A stretch of 64,000 nt of DNA, from positions 11,452,001 to 11,516,000 of the forward strand of contig CM060893.1 of assembly GCA_030762935.1 (NCBI GenBank), read 5' to 3'. Origin of the DNA: Hymenopus coronatus (Eukaryota; Arthropoda; Insecta; Mantodea; Hymenopodidae). The position numbers were made by a program, and so were the translations under genes. The stretch's first letter is position 1. The number at the start of each line of letters is the position of its first letter. Under the pieces are notes generated by a model, which was not told where the DNA came from, made no database searches, and was given only the letters and a program-made list of their open reading frames with translations. This document shows positions 9,893-21,340 of this stretch, one piece after another.

Positions 9893-10840
9893 ACGTGTTC
9901 CATTCACATGACTTTCTCTACATCTCTGTAACAAATTATTGTTCAAAAGCTTATTCTTCTAGCTACTTCATGATAATCAAGATACACATTAGCAAAAATT
10001 GTTCTTATTATTTGTTTCCTTGTAAGTGGAAGGGAAAAATCTAATGTGTTCCATTCACATGATGCCCTCTAGCTGTTCCGTAAACAAACATTTTATTCAA
10101 AACATTAATCTTGTTATCCACATCATGCTAATCAAGATAAACATAAGCAGAATTAATTTTATTACTAGCTTCCTTGTAAGTAGAAGGGAAATAAAAAAAT
10201 TCACAGGCTATGTGACAGTCTCATCCTTTAAAAGCTGGTCGCTATGTGAAACAATTGAAATTCCAATCTCTTTGCTTGCCAAGAGTAAACAAATAATAAA
10301 CAAGAAAAAAGATGTTTTCCCATTTGAGTAAAGTTTAGGTGGCTTAAAATTCAAACCAATAATCTGGAATATCTCAAAAACGGTTAACTCCACCAAAAAA
10401 TGTATATGACATAAATTGTGTGTTTTAATGAGATATACATTTTTTGTGTAGTAAGTTTTTGTTTATCTTTTATGGTTTGCCAGTTATATAAAAGTCATCT
10501 AGAATGAAGAGGTCTTCAGAAGTTATTCCCAAAAAATTCAAGATACACATTATGTTTGTCATAAAAATATCTTATACATATGGTATTTTGATCAAAATCA
10601 ATAGAGCCATTTTTGAAAAAACCAAAATTTTGAAAAATTGTCCATATAAAGGGTAGTTTGGGATGGAGGGACTTCTTGAAAATCTTTGTGTCACACACAT
10701 GCACACCTTTTTCTAAAAATGCTTCTTTTGGATTCAGGGGGTCCCAAATCATGTATTTCTGGTGAAATCTTGGTATGAAATTTTTAGGTGCATTACAATA
10801 CCTTCTCTATAGACTATGACATAGTCTAAAAATGCAGAGC
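9893..10840 (+). repeat. Family A element with duplicated head
   Basis: A head fragment (9893-10035, starting 'tcttacgtgttcca') is followed directly by a near-complete copy starting at about 10036 ('tctaatgtgttccattcaca'). That copy ends near 10840 at a mutated palindrome 'ctatagactatgacatagtc'. The first may be an older copy into which the second inserted, or a partial tandem duplication. Confidence 0.75.
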
Positions 10841-11194
10841 CTACCCATTAGTAATACAGCATGTCTCGGTGAACATTGATGTGATAGCATTACCCGCCAG
10901 TCTGTGGGTCTGGTATGACAACTCCTGCCTCGCAAGCTGTGAGCACTCGGCAGAAATTGTGCATTTCCAACTTCATGTCTGGCTTCCTCTGCTACAAGTC
11001 ACACACCCAGTGTAACATTAGATCTAGGAGTGAGTGTGTGCATTTACATGTGTTCGAACTAGAGTATGGTTGTATATTCACAACCCGAGCGTGTGTAGAT
11101 TAATTCCGGGGGAGATGGTCATACAAGACAGATGACCAATGGCTCTTATTGTCACAGCTGTAGAGTGAAGCTTTTGAAATTCGGCTGCCAGCAA

Positions 11195-11452
11195 GCTTTC
11201 AGTGTTGTTTTTTTTTGTAGTTTAACATTCTTTAACCAGGTTGGTCATATCAGACGATGAATGAAATTGGTGAAATGATGCTCAAAATGATCTCAGGGTC
11301 CATGGAGCTTAAAGTTAGTCGACATTCGTCTTCTCAGGATAAGGGAAAATCCTGAAAAAAACTTTTCCGGACAACTCACCCTAAGCGAGATTCCAACTCA
11401 TGACCTTTTGAATGTGAGGCAGACACGCTACCACCACACTACCCAGGCGTGC
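11195..11452 (-). mobile_element. tRNA-derived SINE, family D
   Basis: On the minus strand it begins with a tRNA-like head: box A-like 'gtggtagcgtg' and box B-like 'gagttggaatc'. The head resembles a tRNA with anticodon-arm sequence 'ctgcctcacattcaaaaggt'. The tail ends 'gttaaagaatgttaaac'. Related copies lie at 27552, 28298 and 60105. Confidence 0.7.
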
Positions 11453-11487
11453 ATAGTAAGGATTATATGACAATTTAGAAGATCTAG

Positions 11488-12265
11488 ATATTTTCATTGA
11501 TACACTATAAGGACACAAAGTTTTAAAGATACTGAAATGAAACTAAAGGATTTAAAAGTTGAGACTCAGGATATTGGTATGAAAATAAATACCACAAAAA
11601 CAAAAGAAATGAGAATAATATCAAAAAATACAAATGTATTGTTCATAGACAACCACAAAATAGAAAGAAGTGAATATTTAGATATTTGGGATGTATTGTA
11701 TCCTAAAACGGAGAAATGGATCAAGATATAGATAGCAAAATAAACAAAGCAAAAAATGTTTTCTCACAATTGAGAACATTATGGAACTCTCAGAATATTC
11801 AAAGAAATACTAAAATTACGGTTTTTAAATCAAATGTATATTCTGTATTGAACGCATGTGAAACCTCAAAAATGACAAAAGAAATAAATAAAAAATTGCA
11901 AACTTTTATTAATCAATGTTTAAGACGCATACTGAGAATCTGGTGGTCAAACATCATTAGCAACACTACATTATAGAAAATAACAAACCAGTCACCAATT
12001 GATAAAGAAATAAAGAAGCGTAAATGGACATGGATTGAACATGTACTGAGAAAGAATTGTGGAAATATAGCTAGACAATATTGGAATGGAATCCACAGGG
12101 AGAAAGAAGGATTGGAAGACCGAGAGTAACTTGGAGAAGAACAGTTGAAATGGAATTGAGAGAAATGAATAGATCATGGAAGGAGACACAAGTCTTGTGA
12201 AGGAATAGTGTTTGGTGGCGAAGATTTGTTGTAGCCCTATGTTTCACCTAGAAATTAAAGGAAAT
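11488..12265 (+). pseudogene. Non-LTR retrotransposon relic (reverse transcriptase C-terminus)
   Basis: The plus strand reads as the end of a LINE reverse transcriptase of the RTE-like type. Landmarks are 'GMKINTTKTKEMRI', the 'YLDIWDV' region, 'INKAKNVFSQLRTLW', 'LQTFINQCLRRILRIWW', 'KKRKWTWIEHVLRKN', and a final 'SVWWRRFVVALC' near 12205-12240. Several frameshifts and stops break it. Family assignment is from motif memory only. The 5' two-thirds of the element is absent. Confidence 0.75.
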
Positions 12266-12335
12266 CATTGACACCTTATGGTTTACCAGGAAACATGCAA
12301 ATTAGTTCAGGAATTTAATGCCATTCTGGCATGTT

Positions 12336-12735
12336 ACCATGGTAGCTCAGTGGTTAGAGTGACTGGCTAGAGAGTCACCCTCCGTGGTGTAATGGTTATC
12401 ATGCTAACTTCATATATCCAAGGTCGTGGGTTCAAACCCGGTGGAGGATGATGGATTTTTTTGGGTGTAAAAATCCTTAGCATGGCTTCCTTCGGAAGGG
12501 AAGTAAAGCTGCTGTTCCCATGTCGTAGATTTATGGCACATAAAAGAACCTCAAGCCTGAAAGAGAGGCCTCTGAGCAAAATTAAGAGGTCTTTCATGCC
12601 CAATTTAGAATGGGGCCTGAGAACCACAATAGTTAAAGATCGTCCATAAATAACAAACCATTTATATTTTTTTTTTTACTGGCTAGAGATTAGGAGATGG
12701 TTCAAATCCCGGCTATGGCACTGAATTTTTCAGTC
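12336..12735 (+). mobile_element. tRNA-like repeat, family F, split by a SINE
   Basis: The two halves (12336-12371 and 12678-12735) join to a tRNA-like sequence with box A 'ggtagctcagtggttagag' and box B 'ggttcaaatcccg'. The break is in what would be the anticodon region. It is filled by a family B SINE with a 10 bp duplication, ACTGGCTAGA. Only one copy was seen, so it could be a SINE head or a tRNA pseudogene. Confidence 0.6.
12372..12677 (+). mobile_element. tRNA-derived SINE, family B (complete)
   Basis: Flanked by ACTGGCTAGA at 12362-12371 and 12678-12687. Box A-like 'ggtgtaatggttatc' and box B 'gggttcaaacccgg' lie in the head, followed by the family body and a T-rich tail. The plus-strand frame through it comes from the repeat and is not a gene. 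Confidence 0.9.
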
Positions 12736-12831
12736 TGACTCTACCTATCCAGCTCTGTATAATAATTATGTTATATTTGTGAGGTTTCCAGTTATCATTC
12801 ATTGTATAATCATTATTTTTGCACCTCTTAC

Positions 12832-13119
12832 CTTTGTATGAAAATGCAAGTCCACATCAATATTTTCTGACTCAGATTTTACTTCAGCTGATAGTCTTTC
12901 CAACCATATAGCTTCTTCTATCTCAATTTTGGTTTCTATCTCATTATTGTCATCCCCATGCATGTCAGAGCCAGATTGCATTGTTAAAGCTGAATCATTC
13001 TTTACATCAATGTCTGAACACACTGGCCCAAATTTCACTGTTTTCAGCAAATACGGTTCTTCTTTTATTTCCATCTTGCTGTCCATTTTATGAATGTCAT
13101 CATCCTTCTTAGACTCCAT
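12832..13119 (-). CDS. Minus-strand zinc-finger gene, coding exon 1 (IKEEP-type N-terminus)
   Basis: The minus strand encodes 96 residues starting MESKKDDDIHKMDSKMEIKE and ending ...LHFHTK before the donor 'gtaagagg'. The exon ends in phase 0. It is clearly homologous to exon 1 at 28925-29206: both have the KEEPYL motif, an SDMHG or SNVHE segment before an ExxTKI(E/Q)I stretch, an L(H/Y)F(H/D)TK end, and a donor at the same place. The upstream acceptor, 'tttctttctcttcag' ending at 13204, also matches that of the plus-strand gene. Two motifs fit the SUMO consensus (IKEE, VKSE). Such acidic N-termini are common on arthropod C2H2 proteins; their function is not known from sequence. The exon is intact, but its finger exon looks decayed, so the locus may be a pseudogene or may splice to something outside the window. 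Confidence 0.7.
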
Positions 13120-13203
13120 TAAAAATCTTCCTCAAAGTCGGTTATGGAGTCACTATCAAGCATTCCCATGTGGTACGCCATTCTGAGAAATCCATTACAA
13201 AAT
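13120..13203 (-). other. 5' untranslated part of the minus-strand zinc-finger exon
   Basis: Sequence between the acceptor ('tctcttcag', exon start at 13203) and the ATG at 13119. The first bases, 'attttgtaatgga', match 'gttttgtaaggac' at the same place in the plus-strand gene. An upstream ATG at about 13195 opens a separate short frame. Confidence 0.55.
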
Positions 13204-13635
13204 CTGAAGAGAAAGAAAACATATCAATAACTGTAATACTGTTATCAGAGTTTAACTTGTCAAGAAAACCCATCTTTGTGATCAAGGTTACAAAGTAGCA
13301 CAGTAATAAATCCAATATTAAAAACAGAAGCACTGTTAACAGTGAAATGTTCTTCATGACAGAGTTTTGACAAGTTGCATTTATTAACTTTTAAAATGTT
13401 GGAAAACACTGAAACATTTTCAAAGACTAGAATTCAAACAGGAAATTTAAGTCTATTCACTTGGCATAAATTGTCATATATAACTAAGTAGGACAAAGTT
13501 TATATAATACAGATAAAACTAAGATATTTGTCTTCATCTTCAGCAGCTGGAGTCACGATTGAAAAAGGAAAGGTGAATCTAAATAAGTGTGACTCTACAA
13601 TAATAAATGTTTACTACAGAAAAAAAAAAAAAAAG

Positions 13636-14165
13636 GTCTGATATATTACATTCATATGACTTTCTCTACTGATTTGGCATCAAACTATTCTCACAAAAGC
13701 TTATTTTTCATCTAATTCATGCTAATCATGATAAACATTAATTTACTATATATTTTCTTATAAGTTCAAGGGGAATAAGGGAACACCTGGGCTAAAACAA
13801 TAGTCCAATCTTTTACAACATCTATGGCAGGTCATTATATGATGGCCTTGAAATTCCATTCTATTTGCATGACATTGACTTCTCATTTGAGAAAAAATAA
13901 GTACTGGGAAATTTAAACAAACACAAGGAATATCTTGGAAATGGTTAACTCAAAAGAAATAATGTATATGACACAACTTGTATGTTTTAAAGTAGTAGCA
14001 TTTAATTTATCTCTTATAGTTAACCAGTTATGCTAAAGTTATCAGTATGAAGAGGCCTTCAGAGGCTGTTCACAGTAAATTCAATATATACCTACATTTT
14101 ATTTGTCATGTAAACATCTGCAATATATGACATATTAATCAATATCTCTACAGCCATTTTTGTGA
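13636..14165 (+). repeat. Family A element, left arm of an inverted pair
   Basis: Left two-thirds of family A, from 'tctgatatattacattcata' to 'agccatttttgtgaaatg'. It is joined directly to a reverse copy (14166-14880), with both element 5' ends outward. Confidence 0.8.
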
Positions 14166-14880
14166 AATGTGTGTGGGTGTGTGCATGCGTGTGTGTTAAT
14201 AGCTTATTTCAAAAACAAAAAGTTTGTTAAATACCAACTTGATAATTTAAGTCTTGCATCTTCCAAGGATGCAACACAAACATTTTCAAAAAATTCTCCA
14301 CTCCCAACTAACCTTTACATAGAACATTTTTCCATAAATTTGATTTTCTAAAAGTGACTTGACAATTTTGATTAAAATACTGTTACATTCCATGATAAAT
14401 AAAATGTATAAATGAATTTCTGGGAATAGAATGTTAACTACTAATCATTCTGGATGACCTTTGCATAACTGGTAAACTGGAAAAGGTAGTCAAAATGTTC
14501 TACACAAATCTAGATCTTGTTAAAGCACATAATTTACGTCAAATACATATTATATCTATGTGGAGGTACCACTTCTGATGTTCCTTGTTATTGGTTTAAA
14601 TTTTCCCACGCTTATACTTTTCACAAATGGGAAGTCCCAATCGTTTTTTTTTCTTCTTTTTTACTCCTGGCTATGCAAAAGTTTCATCACATAGTGACCA
14701 GCACTTAGAAGATTTGACTATATCTTTAGCCTGATGCATTCCCTTATTTCCATTGTATCTACAAGGGAATGTGTAATAAAACCATTTGTGCTAATGTTAA
14801 TCTCAATTAGCATGTGGTAGACAGATGAATAATCTATTGTAAAATGGATAGAGAAAGTCATGTGAATGTAATAGATTTTT
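14166..14880 (-). repeat. Family A element, right arm of an inverted pair
   Basis: Reverse copy starting at its GT-rich tract (14166-14198) and ending 'gagaaagtcatgtgaatgta'. The palindromic right end is absent. Together with 13636-14165 it forms a long inverted repeat with arms of over 500 bp. Confidence 0.85.
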
Positions 14881-15640
14881 CTGTACTAATAACTTCAGGT
14901 CACTATTGCCTTCATTTTAGTACACTGTTCTTTTACCTTAATGGTTTAATTCAGTTATTGCTGAAGAGCACAACAATAATAAATCTGAGAGGTTGAAGGT
15001 ACAATGAAGTGAAATTGACCCTGAGGGCAAGTTTATCTTAGTTCATCTCATTAAGATTGAATGTAAATGCAATTTGGTTGTATGTACTATTGTTTATTTG
15101 TGGTATTTTTAATTTCGATTATTCTGTTATTGAGGTAGTTGAAATATAAGATAAGAATACCCCTTCCCCGAGATCAATCTTGCCCCACTTCATGGTACCT
15201 ATCAAGGAAAGCGTATTTCATTACCTCAATACACTTCATAAATCGCACAAATGTACACTAAGGAACATACTTTCGCAATCCTAAATTTCAGAGACAAAAA
15301 TGTGTAAAACGCGAAAACTAGCCTAAATTAATAGAAACAAACAGCAATCATTTGTCAACATGGAACTCAACCCAAGTCAAGCTCCAAAGTGAGTCAGGAC
15401 TCAATATGATCTTACAAGCAAATAGCTATTTGATAGATTCATATTCGCCGTTCATATTATATAACTTAGGATTCCACATGTCATTTGTTGTTGTTGTAGT
15501 AGTAGTAGTAGTAGTAAAAGACTATATCTCATAGAAGAGCAAACTAAACAAAGTCTGCCTCAAAGTAGTCAACCAATTCAATTTAAAACAAAAAAACATC
15601 AGATTTGCTATAGAAGCCGCCAACATTAAAAATCTTTCGG
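14880..15640. other. No recognised gene
   Basis: Unassigned AT-rich DNA. A short GTT/GTA trinucleotide run lies at 15486-15516. No coding signal, SINE or family A sequence was recognised. Confidence 0.4.
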
Positions 15641-15649
15641 ATTTTATAG

Positions 15650-16620
15650 AGAACTTCGGCCGCTCTAGAAATTGAAGAAATTGTGTGGTTTGATTGATAT
15701 TTTAGTTTATAATTGTCACGTTTTCATCGTTTTTTTTTTTATCGGAAAAGCTCCGTAATGAAGTTAGACGCTAATTTATTACGTGCGCGTAGCGATCCTT
15801 ATTTGCGAATATTTATGAAGTATGCTGCCTAGAAGGAGTAGGATATAAATAAGGAAGTCTTGTGGTACGTTTACAATGTAAATATAACAATAATAATAAC
15901 AATAATAATAATACACGCTAAAGTGCCTAAAACCTGAGTTTCATTGTCGGCGGAAGGCGATCAGTGTTGTAGTATGCAACACCGTCATATGTCGCTAGAC
16001 GCTGTGCTGGTGTATGACGAGTATGTTTCACGCAGATACAGGTGAATAAGAATTCTTGTCAGATATTAAAAACTTCGGCCTCTCTAAAATCGAATGAAAC
16101 TAAGTGTGATTGATTGATTTTGTATTTATGATGACAATTTCTAAGCTTGTGGTTTTCAAATTTAGCGGAGGTTAGGTTCCAATCCGTTTAGGTTAGTGTG
16201 TGATATAAACTTATGTTTCTAATTTTCTATTGTAGTACTTGGCGGAGATATATGTTTCAGAACATTACATTAAATACGTACATAGAGCAATTGTTTGGGA
16301 TGAGTGGTGCTTAGGCTTGCATCGGTAATGGAGTGCAGAATTTACGTAAATAAAGAAAATTTAGTCTAAAAACTTGTAGGAGGCGAGCGGAGACCGGCAG
16401 CAAGCCGCAGCGAAACCAAGGGGTCCTGCATTTTCTAGATTAAACGCGAGGTTAGCCTTAGGTTTGTGTGTGTATATAAACTGATATTATTGTGATGACG
16501 CACTACACTAAATACGTATATAGCGTAATTCCTTGGGGAAAAAAATAGTAATTGAGCTTTATGTCGTGGGTAATAAAGTGCAGAATTTGCGTAAATGAAG
16601 ATACAATGTCTGTTAGTCTT
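15650..16620 (+). repeat. Diverged tandem duplications between the two zinc-finger genes
   Basis: Two sets of direct repeats. Block 1 ('aacttcggcc' through 'gattgat') at about 15652-15722 recurs at about 16069-16140. Block 2 ('aaatacgta', 'gagtgcagaatttacgtaaa') at about 16165-16365 recurs at about 16443-16612. A short GC-richer stretch (16380-16420, 'ggcgagcggagaccggcagc') separates the block 2 copies. The region lies in the gap between the diverging 5' ends of the zinc-finger paralogues. It is a reasonable place to look for their promoters and untranslated first exons, but no core promoter motif is decisive. Confidence 0.6.
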
Positions 16621-17399
16621 ACCTTTTATGCATGATGAGGAGTATAAAGCTGCCCAGTGACTTTTCAGTGAGAGTAGCACCAGAGTTAGGACAACTACGA
16701 CAGTTTGATAGAACACCTGATGTATTGGAACTCTCTTAATGTTTCTGTATTAGGCACAGTTTGGTTGCTGTAACTATACAGTCATTGCAAGCGTTGAAGC
16801 CGGTACCTCCTGATATGCACGCTGTTAAAGTGCACATGGGGACAGAAGTAATCGTCCGATAGATAAGGTGAGTCACTTTGTCATGTATGGTGTATCACCT
16901 ATAGTTAATAGCAAGCCGGAAGAAATATATGTATATAAATTCGTCATTTATATCCCTGAAAATAATATACAGAAACACTAGGAAGTAAAACGCTAGCCTT
17001 TATGCAATTTGAGCAAACTATATTTATATTTAGAACTACTAATGTACTGAAGTACTAATATTAAATATTCATTATTGATATTTCCAACAATTCCTGATAG
17101 CGTGATAGACTACAACACCAAAGGTACCTGGATCGAGTCTCTGTCAACCAAAGGTAATTTGCGAAATTGAGTGTTGGGGTATGTGGAAATCAGGATAGTA
17201 TATAGAATAAGAACGAAAGCAAAAGAAAGGAAATACAGAGAAGAAAAAGGGGTGATAGCTGTAAAGGGATAATATAAAGAAGGTAACAACATTAGCTTTT
17301 TTTTTTTAAACCATCTACCCACCCATAATCCCCCTCTAACCACACCTGTCCCGTTAGAGTGCAAAACTGGCATAAGTTGCAGCGGAGAGAGCTAGCGGC

Positions 17400-17801
17400 C
17401 CAAATTGTAAATAATTACCAAACTTTCTCCAGAAGTACACCAACACAATAGAGTGCGGACGATTTTGGAGCACCTCAACATATGGGCAGGGACCCAGGAT
17501 TTTGGCAAGAGCTTCTCTGTGGCAGCATCAACAACAGAGGGTGTTGTCCTGAGATCTGCCCAGCAGGGAACAGACCAAGCATACGTTATGGGTTAATTTG
17601 ATTGCTTCTCCCCATTCCGCACAGGATAAACATCCATTATATCTAATCCATTTATTTACTGGTATGTATTCCCTGAGGAGCCCGAAAGGTTTTCCTTTGT
17701 GTGGGAGATTCGCCCATAGCTGGAGTTCCTTAGTCCTCAATACTTGTCAGACCTTTGTTGCATCAGGAAGATGATCAGTGTGAGTCATGATACAGAGGTA
17801 T
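17400..17801 (-). pseudogene. Non-LTR retrotransposon relic, C-terminal part
   Basis: On the minus strand: 'ELQLWANLPHKGKPFGLLRE', 'NKWIRYNGCLSCAEWGEAIK', and after a stop 'ILGPCPYVEVLQNRPHS'. This fits the cysteine-rich C-terminal end of an arthropod LINE (a C-x-C...H...C-type region near 'LGxCP'). Stops and frameshifts mark it as dead. The hAT element at 17810-19124 is inserted in or beside it; LINE-like sequence may continue at 19133-19180. Confidence 0.55.
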
Positions 17802-17809
17802 GTTTCTAC

Positions 17810-19124
17810 CAGGGGCGGCTCGTCCTTACGTGCTGAAGAGCTGCAGCACGCTACTTTTTTTTCTTCTAAATTACATAACAGACATGCTGAAGGACCATGT
17901 AACAAACATAACACATTATGGTAGTAATAAGAAAGGCAGCACTGCCAATGACGAACTCTCGAAGCAAGGTAAACACGCAAGTTTAGCTAATGGAATGCAT
18001 CCACGTGCTCAAAGCGATCAAGCACGGTAGGTGAATATTGCGCTTGCGTAGAACCTTCCCCTCCTACCCCCCCTGACGGTCGCTGTCCCATCGTTTTCGC
18101 ACTGCTACGTGCTGCGTTTGGCTAAAGCACGGAATCAATGAAATCGCTACGAGTGTTAGTTCTTTTCCTTATAATCGTTTTGGCAGCAGACGAAACAGCC
18201 CTGCCACACTCACCTAAGTGCCACACTAAACATCAGAATTTAGTGAAATTAATTAAAGCGTATTACAACGTTTTATTTTAGTTATAATAACTAATTATAT
18301 CTTTGTGATACAAACTGAGCCATAAAAGGACTATTATCTCCATACCTTATTCACATTGGAACGTACAGAACATTGTTTGTTATATTGTTTGTTAACATTG
18401 GTAACCATAAGTTCATATTGGCGCAATGTGTTACTTCCGCAAATGTGAAATCTAACAGGCCCACGTGTATCACATTGAAACAAAGTGTTCTGTTGTGTAA
18501 ATGTTATTCAGTGTCAGTTTTCAGTTTATTTCCAACTGTGATCGCACTTTATTATATTTCAGTATCATTCAGTGTAGGTTTGTGTTACTTTCATAGGTAA
18601 GAAAACTTTAGTCATACATAATGAATATAGTTGATGAGCTGTTAAAAACTCCCTTTTCAAGGCGATCGTTAGATGAAAAGATCAGGATAAAAAATTTAGG
18701 GCGACCTACTCCTGATCTAAAAATTGAACAGAAAGCAAAAGGAAGTAAAAATTCTATTTACACAAGAAAGTTTAACACAAATATATATGACAACAGTGAC
18801 TGGATCTGTGGTTGTGAAATCAGAAACGCGCTCTTTTGCTTTCCTTGCCTCTTGTTTGGAAGTACAGATTCGTGGTCTACGACTGGTGTTAAAGATCTAG
18901 GTCATGTTAATGAATATATAAAAAAACATTCAAATAGCAAGAAGCATATGAAAAACTCGCTACAGTTCGTTACAAATATCAGGGATTTCAACGTCAGAGT
19001 GATGGACAAATTCTGCATGAAGAAACATCGGCGTATGGACTTCATTTTTCGAAACTAGGTGAGTTGCATGCATTTTTTTTCCCCCGTGCAGCACGCTACT
19101 TGTTTTAGGCACGAGCCGCCACTG
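17810..19124 (+). mobile_element. hAT-type DNA transposon, internally truncated
   Basis: Flanked by a perfect 8 bp duplication GTTTCTAC (17802-17809 and 19125-19132), the size typical of hAT. The terminal inverted repeats are CAGGGGCGGCTCGT on the left and CAGTGGCGGCTCGT on the right (complement). Further in, 'gcagcacgctactt' near both ends gives a second pair of related motifs (17840 and 19088). At 1315 bp it is far shorter than an autonomous hAT. It keeps a TTF-type zinc-finger exon and a splice donor, but no DDE catalytic domain. Confidence 0.9.
18621..19058 (+). CDS. TTF-type zinc-finger N-terminal exon of a hAT transposase
   Basis: 145 codons starting MNIVDELLKTPFSRRSLDEK. Residues about 62-115 form a TTF-type zinc finger as found at the N-terminus of ZMYM1-like and hAT transposases. 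Landmarks are DWICGCEIRNALFCFPCLLF, then W at the 'STDSWSTTGVKDLGH' stretch, and 'KKHSNSKKHMKNS' as the C2H2-like end. The domain is thought to bind DNA at the transposon ends. The frame stops right at 'aactag|gtgagt', a strong donor, so this was probably an exon that once spliced to the catalytic region, now deleted. It may still be expressed as a small DNA-binding protein; that is inference. Confidence 0.65.
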   Translation: MNIVDELLKTPFSRRSLDEKIRIKNLGRPTPDLKIEQKAKGSKNSIYTRKFNTNIYDNSDWICGCEIRNALFCFPCLLFGSTDSWSTTGVKDLGHVNEYIKKHSNSKKHMKNSLQFVTNIRDFNVRVMDKFCMKKHRRMDFIFRN

Positions 19125-21056
19125 GTTTCTACTCCACGGTCCTGCATACAGTCAAGCTTTTTTGCTTCAAATTTCTTGTGGCATTGATGTAGCTGTTGTT
19201 TGCTATAGTTAATTTGTTGTAACTACTGGTGTGTTGCAGCTCTGCTTCCCCAACGGTGCGAAATAAACTAAGTTCTTTGAATTTTTGGCTGTGTAAACCA
19301 TGTGATCGGGAATATCCATTGGCAGTTACAAAATCTCTTTGACTATGCTCTTCAGTATTTTATCATTGGTGATTTCCTGATTAGAAATGTTTGTGGTAAT
19401 TTATTAAAAAGGGTATATAAAAGAGGGAAAAACTGAGATTAGTAAAACTGAAAAATTCTGGTTATCTTGTAGCAGTAGCAAATGTCCGAGCGTTTCAATC
19501 TTGCGTCAGTTCTAATAGTACTTGCACATTACGTTTCAGTTCACTGAAAAAACCCGTCTGCGGTACCATAATTAGATAAAGTGGGCGTTAAACACTACCA
19601 AAAGAAAAAAGCTGAAAAGAAATCTTAAGTAGTGTATCACCAGGCTTTTATGATATAATTGTGTGATATTTATGAACTGCGATGGTGTCTTTAATAATAA
19701 ATTTACCTTTTCTGACAAAGATGCAAGATTTGGATGTATTAATGTATAAATTAATTTCCTGGAACCTGCGAATTTTTAGCAGAACAGTGTGGTGACAGTG
19801 GCGAGACTTGCAAGACGCCGGGGTTAATCTGGGTAGATTAAGCTTTGAGTTTTGATGTGTGATATGGGTGGTGAAAATCCACCAGCAGATTATGAATTTT
19901 TTCCTTAGATGTTTGTGTTCTGTAATATCTAAAAATAATTTTAACGACTAAGAAAATTGTACAGGCATCCTCTTTATTCGTTTTCACTTTCTAAAAAAAA
20001 AAAAAAAAAACACCTTCTAGAATTAATATAATTATATAAATGCCAGGTGACCGGTGATTTTCATTACACGTTTTGTAGTCCCTGAGTGTGATATTATTTC
20101 ACAGTGGCGCTTTTGTCTTTAGTTTATAGGAATGTATGTGATATGTTGTAGGCTATGACTAACAATTCAAACATGTGAGTGGCAAACATGTCTGACATTA
20201 ATTAAGCTAGGTAAGTTCACAATAAACGTTTTATTTTATCATTAAGCCGAACACCATTTGTGCTATTAGTTTTCCAAGACAATTTAATTTTCATTTCAAA
20301 TTCATGCACCTCTTCAAAACGTAATTATTTCTCGGCCTTCGGCATAAAAATCATAAAAAGAAACATTATTTAACATCAATTGTCGGAAAACTATTACTAT
20401 TGATGGTATGGAAACAGTGCAGGAGAAATGTCGTGAATGCCTTCAAGTTCACATAATCTGTATGTATTTGGCCTATAAAATAATTGCGTCACACCAATCT
20501 TGCATGCACAAAATCTTTAAATGTTCACATATCAAGAATGCGACATTTCATGGCATTCAGAGCCGTAACATGGTAAATTTAAATGCCGTAAGACTTTAAA
20601 TTACTGCATGTACATTGCTTTTAATACGCTACAAAGTAAAACTAACCAATAAATTCACAAGGCGTCAGAAGTGTTCATGTGTTCCTGTGCTCTTAGAGAG
20701 CAGCTGCCACAATTTGCAAGATGTTCTTGTATAATTTAATTGTGTTCAAACACTTGTACGCAGACTTTGTAAATACTTTTTGGTATTTTAGTGAATTATT
20801 TACGAATTCAAATTAGGTGTTTCATAGCCTACATATTAAGCAAGAATATGGCTTTAAAAGCATGGACTTTTAAAGCGATCCTAAGCAGAGGCGTTATTTA
20901 AAAATCTGAGTAACTCTTTAATTACTGTATTCTGCAATGAAAAGTAAAAAAATCGCTTAATAATAAACTTTTATCAGAACAGTTTGTAGAAGAATGAGTG
21001 GAGAAAGTATATGCATAGAATAAATAATGTAGTAAAGCTTTACGATGGTTGCAGCG

Positions 21057-21114
<58 letters not shown>
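21057..21114 (+). repeat. (CG)n/(CA)n microsatellite
   Basis: A short GCGCGCGC run is followed by about 25 CA units. The alternating purine-pyrimidine tract could adopt Z-DNA; it has no other visible role. Confidence 0.95.
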
Positions 21115-21115
<1 letters not shown>

Positions 21116-21299
21116 CGGTCCTAAGAAATAGTTTAAATGATTTCTACTTGCGATCTATATTTGAAAGTGTTGAAAATATTAGTTGTTCAGATGAAATTAG
21201 CCAGATTGCCGAAATTTTTACTTCTGGTTGGGATCATTGGTGTTTCTTCTTTATAGATCCCTCGGCTACGCCCTGTCGTCGTTCCACACTAGCGGCCTC

Positions 21300-21302
<3 letters not shown>

Positions 21303-21339
<37 letters not shown>
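21303..21339 (+). repeat. (TA)n microsatellite
   Basis: About 18 uninterrupted TA units followed by 'atgtgtgtgtgc'. Confidence 0.95.

Positions 21340-21340
<1 letters not shown>

Noticed and set aside
12461..12649. Open frame resembling others at 1835, 40230 and 12367
   Set aside because: All lie in family B SINEs, which are Pol III-type repeats.
20922..21339. Open frames rich in CV, HT and IY repeats
   Set aside because: They come from the CA and TA microsatellites.
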